Assembly: GCF_029784165.1 (NCBI RefSeq)
Contig: NC_073695.1
Coordinates: 142,048,748-142,112,747 of the forward strand
Direction: 5' to 3'
From: Wyeomyia smithii
Taxonomy: Eukaryota > Arthropoda > Insecta > Diptera > Culicidae
DNA length: 64,000 nucleotides
The notes below the pieces were generated by a model. That model had not been told where the DNA came from, did no database searches, and saw only the letters and a program-made list of their open reading frames with translations. Numbering within the stretch: position 1 is the first letter of the stretch; the number at the start of each line of letters is the position of its first letter. Position numbers and translations under genes: made by a program. Positions 27,729 to 39,192 of this stretch are shown in pieces.

Positions 27729-28359
27729 TTCATCGGCTGAGATGAAGGATTCTATCTCTATTTTACAGTGGAATTGTAGAAGTATCATCCCCAAAATTGT
27801 TTCATTTAAAGTTTTGATTAATAAGCATAAATGCGATGCATTTTCCCTCTGTGAAACTTGGCTCACTTCAAATGTTGATCTTAGCTTCCATGATTTTATT
27901 ATAATTCGCCTCGACCGAGACACCCCTTACGGAGGAGTACTTCTAGGGATTAAGAAGTGCTATTCCTTCTATCGTATTAACCTCCCCACGGTCCCAGGCG
28001 TCGAAGCTGTCGCATGTCAAATGACAATACAAGGTAAAGAGCTTTGTATTGCCTCAAAATATATTCCTCCCAGAGCACAGGTTGGGCAACGGCTGCTCTT
28101 TGATTTAATAGAACTTCTTCCCTCGCCACGATTGATTTTGGGAGATTTTAACTCTCACGGCGTGGCTTGGGGTTCCCCTTCTAATGATAACCGTTCATCT
28201 TTGATCTATAGCCTCTGCGACGATTTCGATATGGCAATATTAAACAACGGGGACATGACACGCGTTCCGAAACCTCCAGCGCGCCCCAGTGCTTTAGATT
28301 TATCTTTATGTTCAACATCGCTACGGTTGGATTGCATATGGAAGGTAGTCCTTGATCCC
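27721..28359 (+). pseudogene. I-clade LINE ORF2, endonuclease part 1
   Basis: The ATG at 27,721 overlaps the ORF1 stop. The segment carries the APE-type endonuclease: SILQWNCRSI near residue 12, CETWL near residue 50, YGGVLLGI, then LILGDFNSHGVAWG near residue 145 and SALDLSLCS. The domain is cut at ...LDPYG by an inverted-repeat DNA element. Its last motif (GSDHLPI) is found on the other side, at 30,936. The endonuclease nicks target DNA for target-primed reverse transcription. Uninterrupted within this part, but the gene as a whole is broken. Confidence 0.85.
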
Positions 28360-28364
28360 TACGG

Positions 28365-30930
28365 CACAGTGGTTTAAAAGTCGATTTTGACGCGCTAAAT
28401 TGATAACTCCACGTACGTTGGATATACAATTATGACGTCTTCAGCAAAAATGGTGGGTAAGACCTCCTGCATCTTTTGGTGCTATGAGATTTGTGATTAA
28501 TCTCCCTAAAAGTGAGATGAAAAATTTATTTTTTTGCTCCATCGAGATACAGAGTTGATGTCTTCGGTAAAGTTATAGGTATAACCAATACGACCAACTT
28601 TGACGAAGACAAAAAATTCGTATCTGCTACTCAAATTGACTTAGAGAGTTTTTATTAAAAATAGACATGTCAAAACACATTTTTCAATGAAACATATTTT
28701 TTTCTATTTTCTAGGCCTTCGCTATGTTCTACAAAGTTGTTAGTAGCATCAATATACACAACTGTCTGGAAGGTACTATATTCGTATTGTTTGAAAAACT
28801 ATGAGTTATGGGCTATTTTTTATTTTTTTTTCGCCATATTTCAAATCACTGTATCTTTCTTAGGGGCAGATAGATGCAGATTCGGTAGTAAGCATATGAA
28901 AGTATAACAATAGAACTTTCAAACGCTGGTGGTTTCGCTAGTCCACGACTTTCTGCTGATGAGTTGTGTTCATAACAAAAAACCTCGTTTTTACCCTCTT
29001 TAATGATTTAACCAGGTAAAATACTAATATTGTAAACCAAGATATCACGTAATAAGTTCGTATCTATGGTGACCATCCTACCAAGCGTGGTTCAAGTATT
29101 TCAGAACATGTAAATTGCATATGCTTGTTTTTGGTTCACATTGAAGGTTCTTAATCAAAAACAGTGAAAGTGCTATTATAACACTAAGTTGTACCTGTAG
29201 AACAAGCAAAGTTACCATTAACCTCTAACACAGTGGTTCCCAACCGGGGGTCCACGGCCGGCAAGGGAGTCGCGAGGCTCATCTAGGGGGCTGCGAAATT
29301 GTTGGTAAATTTGATAGGCATTCAAATTTTCTTTCTAGATGTCTTTGGGAAAGCGGGTTTTCAATTATTCTGCCTATTAGGACTAAGACGTGAAACAAAT
29401 TAGACTTGCAGGACAATATGAGACTGAAAAACGCAGCCTCGTATTGCAATTTTGTATCTGAAATTCTTTTTGGGGGCCGCAATGCTCTCTGTTCTCGCCC
29501 CCCAAAGGCGGTCGCGGAACTTTTTGTGTTTAGTAACAGGGCCCGCGGACCCAAAAAGATTGGGAACCACTTCTCTAACATATTTTGAGCCTCTTCGGAA
29601 ACACATATTTACTGTTGTGCAACTGAGCATCTGCTGGTATGTTTGTACCCGCGATATAATCTACCAACAAGCGCCCACAATGTATTAATGCATGGGTTGG
29701 CCGTAATCATCCATTTCAATGTTTCACTCCGCCAGCTTTTAGAAGAGGCTCAGGAAGTAACGAACAAGAATTAGGAAAGGTACATGAATTTACCTTACGA
29801 AAGTGTAAAGCTATTGGATAAACTGGCTGCTTGCTTCATCAGACCCCGTAATAACGTCCATTCGCGGATGGCCAAAAATCACGAGAAACTATTACTTGAT
29901 GATGTTATGATGCTGCTAGTTCGAATGTGTCGAAACCGACAACTGCATGGTGGTCGACAATAATAATTAATAGTTACTACTGAATGCAATAGTATAAAAA
30001 AAATACCACCAAACAAAATTCAACAAGAGGCAACACTTAAATTGTAATTGATGATAGTGGTTTTATATTTGCTATTATCCAGCTTGCAATTTCCGTTCTT
30101 TGCTTGTTCTACAGATATCAACTTAGTATTATGTTCATTGTTTTTAATTGAGAACCTTCGAGGTGAACCAAAAACAAGCATATGCAATTTACATGTTCTG
30201 AAATACTTGAACCACGCTTGGAAGGATGGTCACCATAGATACGAACTTATTACGTGGTATCTTGGTTTACAATATTAGTATTTTACCTGATTAAATCATT
30301 AAAGAGGGTAAAAACGAGGTTTTTTGTTATGAACACAACTCATCAGCAGAAAGTCGTGGACTAGCGAAACCACCAGCGTTTGAAAGTTCTATTGTTATAC
30401 CTTCATATGCTTACAACCGAATCTGCATCTATCTGCCCCTAAGAAAAATACAGTGATTTGAAATATGGCGGAAAAAAATAAAAAATAGCCCATAACTCAT
30501 AGTTTTTCAAACAATACGAATATAGTACCTTCCAGACAGTTGTGTACATTTATGCTACTAACAACTTTGTAGAACATAGCGAAGGCCTAGAAAATAGAAA
30601 AAAATATGTTTCATTGAAAAATGTGTTTTGACATGTCTATTTTCAATAAAAACTCTCTAAGTCAATTTGAGTAGCAGAATTTTTTGTCTTCGGCAAAGTT
30701 GGTCGTATTGGTTATACCTATAACTTTACCGAAGACACCAACTCTGTATCTCGATGGAGCAAAAAATAAATTTTTCATCTCACTTTTAGGGAGATTAATC
30801 ACAAATCTCATAGCACCAAAAGATGCAGGAGGTCTTACCCACCATTTTTGCTGAAGACGTCATAATTGTATATCCAACGTACGTGGAGTTATCAATTTAG
30901 CGCGTCAAAATCGACTTTTAAACCACTGTG
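28365..30930. mobile_element. Non-autonomous DNA element with CACAGTG termini and ~810 bp inverted arms
   Basis: The ends read CACAGTGGTTTAAAAGTCG (28,365) and its exact inverse ending CCACTGTG (30,930). Inverse arms continue to about 29,177 and from about 30,125. Flanking 5 bp are TACGG (28,360-28,364) and CACGG (30,931-30,935), a target duplication with one mismatch. The I-LINE ORF2 resumes in register across the site. No transposase. The CACAGTG end and 5 bp duplication fit the Transib superfamily, whose ends resemble the RAG signal heptamer; this is inference. A hAT MITE sits in the ~950 bp centre. Confidence 0.75.
29231..29572. mobile_element. hAT-type MITE, copy 1
   Basis: It begins CAGTGGTTCCCAACC and ends GGGAACCACTT, inverse ends with a mismatch at the last base. 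An exact 8 bp direct repeat CTCTAACA flanks it (29,223-29,230 and 29,573-29,580), the target-duplication length of hAT transposons. At 342 bp it has no real ORF; frames on both strands are mirror shadows of a GC-rich interior. Confidence 0.9.
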
Positions 30931-30935
30931 CACGG

Positions 30936-31282
30936 TAGCGATCATTTGCCTATTCATATTTCAATTGATAATCATTCAACTCGCACGCGGTCAGTTGATA
31001 TTCCGTATGACCTCTCACGGAATATCGACTGGAAGTTATACGAGGAAATGATTTCAGAAGCTGTAGAGTCGATTCAACATCACCCACCACTTGAAGAATA
31101 CAACCTCCTCGCGGGCTTGATTCTCGACGCCGCGTTGCAAGCCCAAACGAAGAAATATCCCGGCGTGACGATCAAAAAACGGCCTCCCACTCCGTGGTGG
31201 GACAAAGAGTGCTCCGATGTCTACACGGAAAAATCCGACGCGTTCAAGGCCTTCTTTCGGGTGAAAGGTCAACCCGACGACT
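30936..31282 (+). pseudogene. I-clade LINE ORF2, end of endonuclease and linker (duplication unit 1)
   Basis: The frame encodes GSDHLPIHISIDNHS, the last endonuclease motif, then a linker with PPTPWWDKECSDVY and FKAFFRVKGQPDD. It stops where the (TTTA)n tail of the CR1-like LINE begins (31,283). An identical-looking copy lies at 34,028-34,374 in duplication unit 2. In sense and order it follows the part at 27,721-28,359. Confidence 0.85.
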
Positions 31283-32273
31283 TTATTTATTTATTTATTT
31301 ATTTATTTATTTCGTCAAGCAAATGTAGACTACAGTTATAATAATACAATGTTTTCTTATATTCTATACATTATTTCCAGTAGTTAGTCATTTTTTTTAT
31401 TTGATTTCTGCCCATGGTGATGTCGATATTTTCGCAGTGCTGATTATAGTGACGCATCATGCGATTTATTGGGCCATTTTTTGAGTAGTTTGTTCTGTGA
31501 GAATTTTCCGAAAATATTTTACGATTTCTTAATTGACGACTGGGTGCATAAAAATTTAGTTGTGATAATAATTGAGTAGATTGCACGCGTTGAGAAATAA
31601 TGTCATTGATAAAATAAAGTATTGAAAGATCGCGGCGTTCTTTAAGTGCTTGTATGTCTATAAGCATGCAGCGTGCTTCATATGATGGTAAGGGAAATGA
31701 TGTCCAATTTAGCTTACGAAGCGCGTACAAAAGAAATTGTTTTTGGACAGATTCAATGCGTTCTTCATGTGTGGCAATATAGGGATTCCATACAATGCTA
31801 CAGTATTCCAGAATTGGTCGGACGTATGTAATATATACTAGTTTGATTGTATATGGGTCTTGAAAAATGTGGCCGAAGCGTTTTATAAAGCCCAGCATAC
31901 TATTTGCTTTGTTGATAATTGTATTATAATGTTCTATGAATGTAAGTTTGGAGTCTAAGATTACGCCTAGGTCCCTAACGATTTTGCATTTTTCTACTGG
32001 TTGGTTTCCTAAGAAAATGTTTGTTGGTGGTGTTACTGTTTTTCTGCTAAAGGCTATTGAATTACATTTTTTAATGTTGAGTTGTAATAGGCTTTTGTTG
32101 CACCAAGTGTAGAATACATTAATTTCACTCTGGAATATTTCGAAGTCTTCTGCATTGGTTATTTCTATAAAGAGCTTCATGTCATCAGCATATACAAGCA
32201 CATGTATTGACTTAAGAAGAAAGGAAATGTCATTTACGTATAATATAAAAAGAAGAGGGCCCAGGTGGGAACC
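31283..32273 (-). mobile_element. CR1-like LINE, 3' portion (duplication unit 1)
   Basis: Begins at the plus-strand (TTTA)n tract (31,283-31,311), the element's 3' tail, and ends at the duplication junction. The minus-strand frame 32,309-31,371 is open from GSHLGPLLFILYVNDISFLL through VYADDMKLFIEI to the ORF2 stop at 31,371, without the frameshift present in unit 2. It includes the catalytic YADD. Upstream of the junction the frame runs into unrelated sequence. Confidence 0.9.
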
Positions 32274-32321
32274 ACTAAGTTGTACCTGTAGAACAAGCAA
32301 AGTTACCATTAACCTCTAACA

Positions 32322-32663
32322 CAGTGGTTCCCAACCGGGGGTCCACGGCCGGCAAGGGAGTCGCGAGGCTCATCTAGGGGGCTGCGAAATTGTTGGTAAA
32401 TTTGATAGGCATTCAAATTTTCTTTCTAGATGTCTTTGGGAAAGCGGGTTTTCAATTATTCTGCCTATTAGGACTAAGACGTGAAACAAATTAGACTTGC
32501 AGGACAATATGAGACTGAAAAACGCAGCCTCGTATTGCAATTTTGTATCTGAAATTCTTTTTGGGGGCCGCAATGCTCTCTGTTCTCGCCCCCCAAAGGC
32601 GGTCGCGGAGCTTTTTGTGTTTAGTAACAGGGCCCGCGGACCCAAAAAGATTGGGAACCACTT
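32322..32663. mobile_element. hAT-type MITE, copy 2 (part of tandem duplication)
   Basis: Same element and flanking CTCTAACA as at 29,231-29,572, offset 3,091 bp. Duplicated with its surroundings, not a second insertion. Confidence 0.9.
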
Positions 32664-34027
32664 CTCTAACATATTTTGAGCCTCTTCGGAAACACATATT
32701 TACTGTTGTGCAACTGAGCATCTGCTGGTATGTTTGTACCCGCGATATAATCTACCAACAAGCGCCCACAATGTATTAATGCATGGGTTGGCCGTAATCA
32801 TCCATTTCAATGTTTCACTCCGCCAGCTTTTAGAAGAGGCTCAGGAAGTAACGAACAAGAATTAGGAAAGGTACATGAATTTACCTTACGAAAGTGTAAA
32901 GCTATTGGATAAACTGGCTGCTTGCTTCATCAGACCCCGTAATAACGTCCATTCGCGGATGGCCAAAAATCACGAGAAACTATTACTTGATGATGTTATG
33001 ATGCTGCTAGTTCGAATGTGTCGAAACCGACAACTGCATGGTGGTCGACAATAATAATTAATAGTTACTACTGAATGCAATAGTATAAAAAAAAATACCA
33101 CCAAACAAAATTCAACAAGAGGCAACACTTAAATTGTAATTGATGATAGTGGTTTTATATTTGCTATTATCCAGCTTGCAATTTCCGTTCTTTGCTTGTT
33201 CTACAGATATCAACTTAGTATTATGTTCATTGTTTTTAATTGAGAACCTTCGAGGTGAACCAAAAACAAGCATATGCAATTTACATGTTCTGAAATACTT
33301 GAACCACGCTTGGAAGGATGGTCACCATAGATACGAACTTATTACGTGGTATCTTGGTTTACAATATTAGTATTTTACCTGATTAAATCATTAAAGAGGG
33401 TAAAAACGAGGTTTTTTGTTATGAACACAACTCATCAGCAGAAAGTCGTGGACTAGCGAAACCACCAGCGTTTGAAAGTTCTATTGTTATACCTTCATAT
33501 GCTTACTACCGAATCTGCATCTATCTGCCCCTAAGAAAAATACAGTGATTTGAAATATGGCGGAAAAAAATAAAAAATAGCCCATAACTCATAGTTTTTC
33601 AAACAAAACGAATATAGTACCTTCCAGACAGTTGTGTACATTTATGCTACTAACAACTTTGTAGAACATAGCGAAGGCCTAGAAAATAGAAAAAAATATG
33701 TTTCATTGAAAAATGTGTTTTGACATGTCTATTTTCAATAAAAACTCTCTAAGTCAATTTGAGTAGCAGAATTTTTTGTCTTCGGCAAAGTTGGTCGTAT
33801 TGGTTATACCTATAACTTTACCGAAGACACCAACTCTGTATCTCGATGGAGCAAAAAATAAATTTTTCATCTCACTTTTAGGGAGATTAATCACAAATCT
33901 CATAGCACCAAAAGATGCAGGAGGTCTTACCCACCATTTTTGCTGAAGACGTCATAATTGTATATCCAACGTACGTGGAGTTATCAATTTAGCGCGTCAA
34001 AATCGACTTTTAAACCACTGTGCACGG

Positions 34028-34374
34028 TAGCGATCATTTGCCTATTCATATTTCAATTGATAATCATTCAACTCGCACGCGGTCAGTTGATATTCCGTAT
34101 GACCTCTCACGGAATATCGACTGGAAGTTATACGAGGAAATGATTTCAGAAGCTGTAGAGTCGATTCAACATCACCCACCACTTGAAGAATACAACCTCC
34201 TCGCGGGCTTGATTCTCGACGCCGCGTTGCAAGCCCAAACGAAGAAATATCCCGGCGTGACGATCAAAAAACGGCCTCCCACTCCGTGGTGGGACAAAGA
34301 GTGCTCCGATGTCTACACGGAAAAATCCGACGCGTTCAAGGCCTTCTTTCGGGTGAAAGGTCAACCCGACGACT
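34028..34374 (+). pseudogene. I-clade LINE ORF2 linker fragment (duplication unit 2)
   Basis: Same frame and sequence as 30,936-31,282. It follows a second copy of the right arm of the CACAGTG element (ending 34,022). This is the copy physically adjoining the complete CR1-like LINE insertion. Confidence 0.85.
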
Positions 34375-34462
34375 TTATTTATTTATTTATTTATTTATTT
34401 ATTTCGTCAAGCAAATGTAGACTACAGTTATAATAATACAATGTTTTCTTATATTCTATACA

Positions 34463-37352
34463 TTATTTCCAGTAGTTAGTCATTTTTTTTATTTGATTTC
34501 TGCCCATGGTGATGTCGATATTTTCGCAGTGCTGATTATAGTGACGCATCATGCGATTTATTGGGCCATTTTTTGAGTAGTTTGTTCTGTGAGAATTTTC
34601 CGAAAATATTTTACGATTTCTTAATTGACGACTGGGTGCATAAAAATTTAGTTGTGATAATAATTGAGTAGATTGCACGCGTTGAGAAATAATGTCATTG
34701 ATAAAATAAAGTATTGAAAGATCGCGGCGTTCTTTAAGTGCTTGTATGTCTATAAGCATGCAGCGTGCTTCATATGATGGTAAGGGAAATGATGTCCAAT
34801 TTAGCTTACGAAGCGCGTACAAAAGAAATTGTTTTTGGACAGATTCAATGCGTTCTTCATGTGTGGCAATATAGGGATTCCATACAATGCTACAGTATTC
34901 CAGAATTGGTCGGACGTATGTAATATATACTAGTTTGATTGTATATGGGTCTTGAAAAATGTGGCCGAAGCGTTTTATAAAGCCCAGCATACTATTTGCT
35001 TTGTTGATAATTGTATTATAATGTTCTATGAATGTAAGTTTGGAGTCTAAGATTACGCCTAGGTCCCTAACGATTTTGCATTTTTCTACTGGTTGGTTTC
35101 CTAAGAAAATGTTTGTTGGTGGTGTCCTGTTTTTCTGCTAAAGGCTATTGAATTACATTTTTTAATGTTGAGTTGTAATAGGCTTTTGTTGCACCAAGTG
35201 TAGAATACATTAATTTCACTCTGGAATATTTCGAAGTCTTCTGCATTGGTTATTTCTATAAAGAGCTTCATGTCATCAGCATATACAAGCACATGTATTG
35301 ACTTAAGAAGAAAGGAAATGTCATTTACGTATAATATAAAAAGAAGAGGGCCCAGGTGGGAACCTTGAGGAACCCCAGAAGTTACTTCTATTGGGTTTGA
35401 AAAGGAATTTTGAAAGCGGACTGTTTGTGTTCGTTTTGTTAAGTATGACTGCAGCCATTCAAAAAATTTTGTTTCAGTTCCGTATTTTTCGAGCTTGAAG
35501 AGCAATAATGGTATGTCGATTCTGTCAAATGCTTTGCTAAAGTCCGTATAAAGAGCTTCTACGTGGTTACCGTGGTCCATTACAGTCAGAGTGAAAGTTA
35601 TGAATTCCAAAAGATTTGTGGTAGTTGAGCTGTAATTTGGTGTTTTACTTGTTGAAAGATTTTTTCATTAATTATTGATTCAAATAATTTTGGAATGCAC
35701 GAAATAATGGTAATTCCACGATAATTACGAATGTCAGATTTAGCGCCAGATTTGAAAATTGGCACTAAATATGAAGTTTTCCAGAGTTCTGGGGAAATTC
35801 CATTCTTCAGGGACATGTTAAAAAGGTGTTGTAAGGGTGAAGATAGTTCTTCTGCCAAGTTTTTGAGAAAAATTGTAGCTATTCTGTCAGGTCCAGGACC
35901 TTTCGTAGCGTCTAAATTTTCAAGTGCGTTTGGAATTTCGAATTCAGATATTTGATTGACAGATAAAGAATTCGAAAATTCAGGAAAATACGAGAAGTAT
36001 TCGCGGTCGCGATCTGTTTCTTCATATGTGGTGTAAATTTCTTGAAAAAAGTGGCAAAAAGACTACATATTTCATTACTAGTTTGTCCTACATTACTGTC
36101 AAGATGCATTCGTGATGGAAAGTTGTTACTTTTTAGTTTGGTTTCTACATAATTAAAGAAGTTCTTAGGGCAAGACTTGATTTGATGTTCGATTTCACGA
36201 TTATGTTCTTCATGTGCAATTTTAATGGCTGCGTCAAGTTGACAGCAAATTTCTAATTTTGAAAATTTTCGCTATTGTTGTCTTTTTTGTATATTTTATG
36301 TGCTTTTTGTTTTCTATTTTTTAGGTTCTTCAATTGTGGATTAAACCACACTGGATATTTGTTGGTGTTCGTACGTCTTCTTTTTTTTTAGAGGTACATT
36401 TTCTGATATAATTTGATTTATTATTTCATAAAATTTTGTTACTTCTTCGTTAACATTTCCTTCTTTACAAATTATACTACGCCAATTTATTATGCGAAGT
36501 CTACGTTTGACTTGTTCGATGTCAGTTTTGTGGTATTCCGGTACATCCTCGTACTCGCAGTCGCTAGGGTACGAAGTGTTATTCATTACTATTGAATATT
36601 CAATTGCTGTGTGAAATGCTTCATTTTTCCAGATGGGAGTCAATGATGCATCTACACAGAAGTCTTCAGTGCAGTTTGTGAATAATAGGTCTAAATATGC
36701 ATTTTGTTTGTTTTTGACATGATTGATTTGATATAGACCGAGTTCTGAGGATTTGCCAAAAAGATACTGCAGTGTTTCGTTTTCGCCTACGACTGGGAGT
36801 AAGATAGATTCATTTTCAATGTCTACAATAAAGTCTGCGTAATACGTAATGTTGGTTGAAGTCGCCATAAACATGCAGTTTTACTTCTGGTTTCATGTTA
36901 GACATAATAGATTCTAGAGTTTTGAAAAATAATTCATACGAATGTTTATGAGCATGTTCCGGTGGTAAGTACACGGAACAGAAGATATGTTCTTCGCCAG
37001 CAATAAATGCTTTGGCCCATACGTGTTCAAATTCTTTATATTTGTCGGATATTATTTCTTCAGAAGTAAAGTCTACATTAATGGCAATGAGGACTCCACC
37101 GCCTGACTTTTTTTGACTGGTAGACAAATTCCGATCGTGCCGGAATACATTATAATTGTTTCCAAATACTTCTTCGCTTCTTATGCTTTCGTCCCAGCTA
37201 CTTTCAGTTCCTAAAATTATTTTAAAAGATGACGACAATAGATTTTGTTGAATTTCTTTCATTTTGCTTGGGCTTTTCATGCGATTGAAATTCTGACAAT
37301 AGATAAGAATTTCAGTCGCATTCTGTCGAGGAAGCGAAGAAGTGTTAGTCAA
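34463..37352 (-). pseudogene. CR1-like LINE ORF2 (endonuclease-RT), several frameshifts
   Basis: From 37,352 the frame has the APE endonuclease: ILIYCQNFNRMKSPSKM, GTESSWDES where ETWL is usual, SGGGVLIAI, then KLHVYGDFNQ. A frameshift near 36,860 leads to the 36,874-36,341 frame. A second, at a T-run near 36,375, leads to a stretch with several stops down to about 35,870. The RT resumes at 35,858 (YLVPIFKSGAKSDIRNYRGI), shifts near 35,605, and continues with LYTDFSKAFDRIDIPLLLFK, SGVPQGSHLGPLLF and VYADDMKLF. A further frameshift near 35,122 is absent from duplication unit 1. The C-terminus (VQKQFLLYALRKLNW) ends at 34,463. Inactive. Confidence 0.85.
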
Positions 37353-37402
37353 GTTATTACTTATGTTAAAATATAATGGTTCTGCCTCAGAAGAGGGCGT
37401 CC

Positions 37403-39004
37403 TTACTTGCGAAAATTTGTACTAAATTTATTTACACTTTCGCGAAGTTGTTGAAGACGGTGCGTGCGTTCATTTGATAAAAAATGACGATATGATTGAA
37501 GGTCGGCTACTGCTTCGGCTGGCGTGAGTCCATATTCCTGATGGACTTCAATAAAGACGCGTTGGAGTTGTTCTGGAGATGTCGGCAGTCCTTCGGATGC
37601 GAGAAGCATTCTTATACTGGTTGGTGTCATTCCTTCTACGCATACAGATGATGGTTGGTCCTTCATGTATGCGAGATATAGGCGTGTAATATGCATTATT
37701 TTTGGGTCGCGGAGTCTAGCCTTCAAAAAGCGCTCGTCGCCATTCGATGATTGCTGCGTAAGTCGGACGATTGGTGGACGCATGGGGTCAAGTTCAAATT
37801 GGCTGTCTTGCGGTGCTGATTGTATGCTGGCGTTGCTGGCAGGAGCCGGTGCAGAATTTTCATTGTTAGTTGCATTTTTTTCTGTCCGATATGGGTTGAT
37901 AGTTTCGCCTTTTTGGAAATTTATAAATTTTGATGTTATGTCTGAATTCGGCGGCCCAGCAAATTGAACGCGTGCAGCTGCCAGGAGGTCTTTGTCCGAG
38001 GGTACTGGTTGTTTTGGCATTTCAGCAATTTGAGTTTTCTTCGAGTTGCAGGCGAAATGGTTTATTCCGTGTTTATAGGTGTTGTTACTTATGCTGATAG
38101 GGTTTGAGTTTTCCTGCTGACGTTTGCGTTGCTGCATACGTTTACGAGCGGCCTTTTCTGCTTGCTTTTCCTGCATGCGCCTTTTACGCTGTCTGGCGTC
38201 ATATTCAGTCCAGTCGCGTTTCCATACTTTTTTATTGCCAATTAGGCGCCGGCCTGATGTGAAATTTGGAGTACGGTGTTCTTCTGAGTCCGATTCTGGA
38301 AGTGACAACGAAATGCGAAGTTCTTCAGCCAGACTGGGATGATTGTCTGTTTTTGGCTGGAGTGAATTCGATTCTTTGAGCGCTTTTAATTCATTGATTA
38401 GTTCCTGCGCCGTTGTACTGCAGTTTGTTTTCTTATTTTGTATAGCTTTTAATTGGTGTTCCATATTGTCAATTTTTTATTCTATATTAGTAAATGCTTT
38501 TTCCAGGTGCTGTTGTATGTTCTTTATGTGCTGCCGATTTTCTTTGCTAATGTCCGATATGTCCGATATGGAGTCATGGCCAAGTTCGCCGAACAGCGTC
38601 GGAATGCGATTTATGGTTTTTGCCGACGCATTGTTTGTGTTGATATTTACTTTTCTAATTTCCGTCTTCAATTCAGAAAGCAGTGTATTGATACTGTCCA
38701 GTGTGTCGTGCGTTACAGTCAGTTTAGGAAGTTGACTGATTATTGAATGATTTGATTTGATTTGTGATTCAATACTTTCTGTTAAAATTTTCTGGTGCTG
38801 GATGAGCTTCTTCAGTTGGAGTTGGTCCATGAATTGTTCCTGGCATTCTATGCATAAGGGCAGCATAAATGAACGCAGTAGTTCTTCTTGGTTTCTACGG
38901 GTTCCTACGCAGGCAGCGTGGAAGTGCCTTTTGCATATTCGTTCGCATTTCCGCAGGAAACGGTTGTCGGTCGAAGTACAGTTGGTTATGCCACACTTTT
39001 CCAT
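37403..39004 (-). pseudogene. CR1-like LINE ORF1 with zinc finger, one in-frame stop
   Basis: The ORF starts MEKCGITNCTSTDNRFLRKC and contains HFHAACVGT and LPLCIEC, a PHD-like C/H zinc finger in the first 65 residues. A coiled-coil-like region follows. An in-frame TAA near 38,477-38,479 separates it from a 353-residue continuation in the same frame (38,464-37,403). That continuation has a very basic segment (RQRKRRMQEKQAEKAARKR) and a C-terminal helical domain near MTPTSIRMLLASEGLPTSPE. About 534 codons in all. ORF1 proteins of this group are thought to bind element RNA. One nonsense codon is the only break seen. Confidence 0.8.
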
Positions 39005-39192
39005 AGCACTGATTAAAAATTGTTACGCGGCGAGTACGAATTGTCGAGAAAAGGTTAGATACACGCGGTAGCGCGACGGTCAAAGATTGTTTATAAATAA
39101 ATAAATTGTTGCCTACGTGCACTCGCGACGCCGTCAAGGTGTAAAAAAAAAAATACAAGTTAATTGCGGAGCGAAATGAAAACGCGTCCGCG

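Larger units (their letters stand above)
29183..35364. repeat. 3,091-bp tandem direct duplication
   Basis: Unit 1 is 29,183-32,273 and unit 2 is 32,274-35,364. Unit 1 starts ACTAAGTTGTACC inside the CACAGTG element and ends ...GTGGGAACC inside the CR1-like LINE. At the junction GTGGGAACC meets ACTAAGTTG, while unit 2 runs on into GTGGGAACCTTGAGG. I noticed only about half a dozen differences (e.g. 29,519 A/G, an A-run indel near 30,002/33,094, 30,416 A/T, and a TTACTG/TCCTG change at 32,032/35,124). Confidence 0.95.
34375..39190 (-). mobile_element. CR1-like LINE, near full length
   Basis: The minus-strand order is a 5' UTR (about 39,190-39,005), ORF1 (39,004-37,403), ORF2 (37,352-34,463) and a (TTTA)n tail on the plus strand (34,375-34,403). 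It lies inside I-LINE ORF2. The flanks CCCGACGACT (just before the tail) and CCCGATGACT (39,193-39,202) look like a 10 bp target duplication with one mismatch. Stops and frameshifts in both ORFs make this copy inactive. Confidence 0.85.

Noticed and set aside
29279..29688. Overlapping ORFs on both strands, repeated at 32,370-32,779
   Set aside because: They read the GC-rich hAT MITE in several frames. No family similarity, and they recur only because of the tandem duplication.
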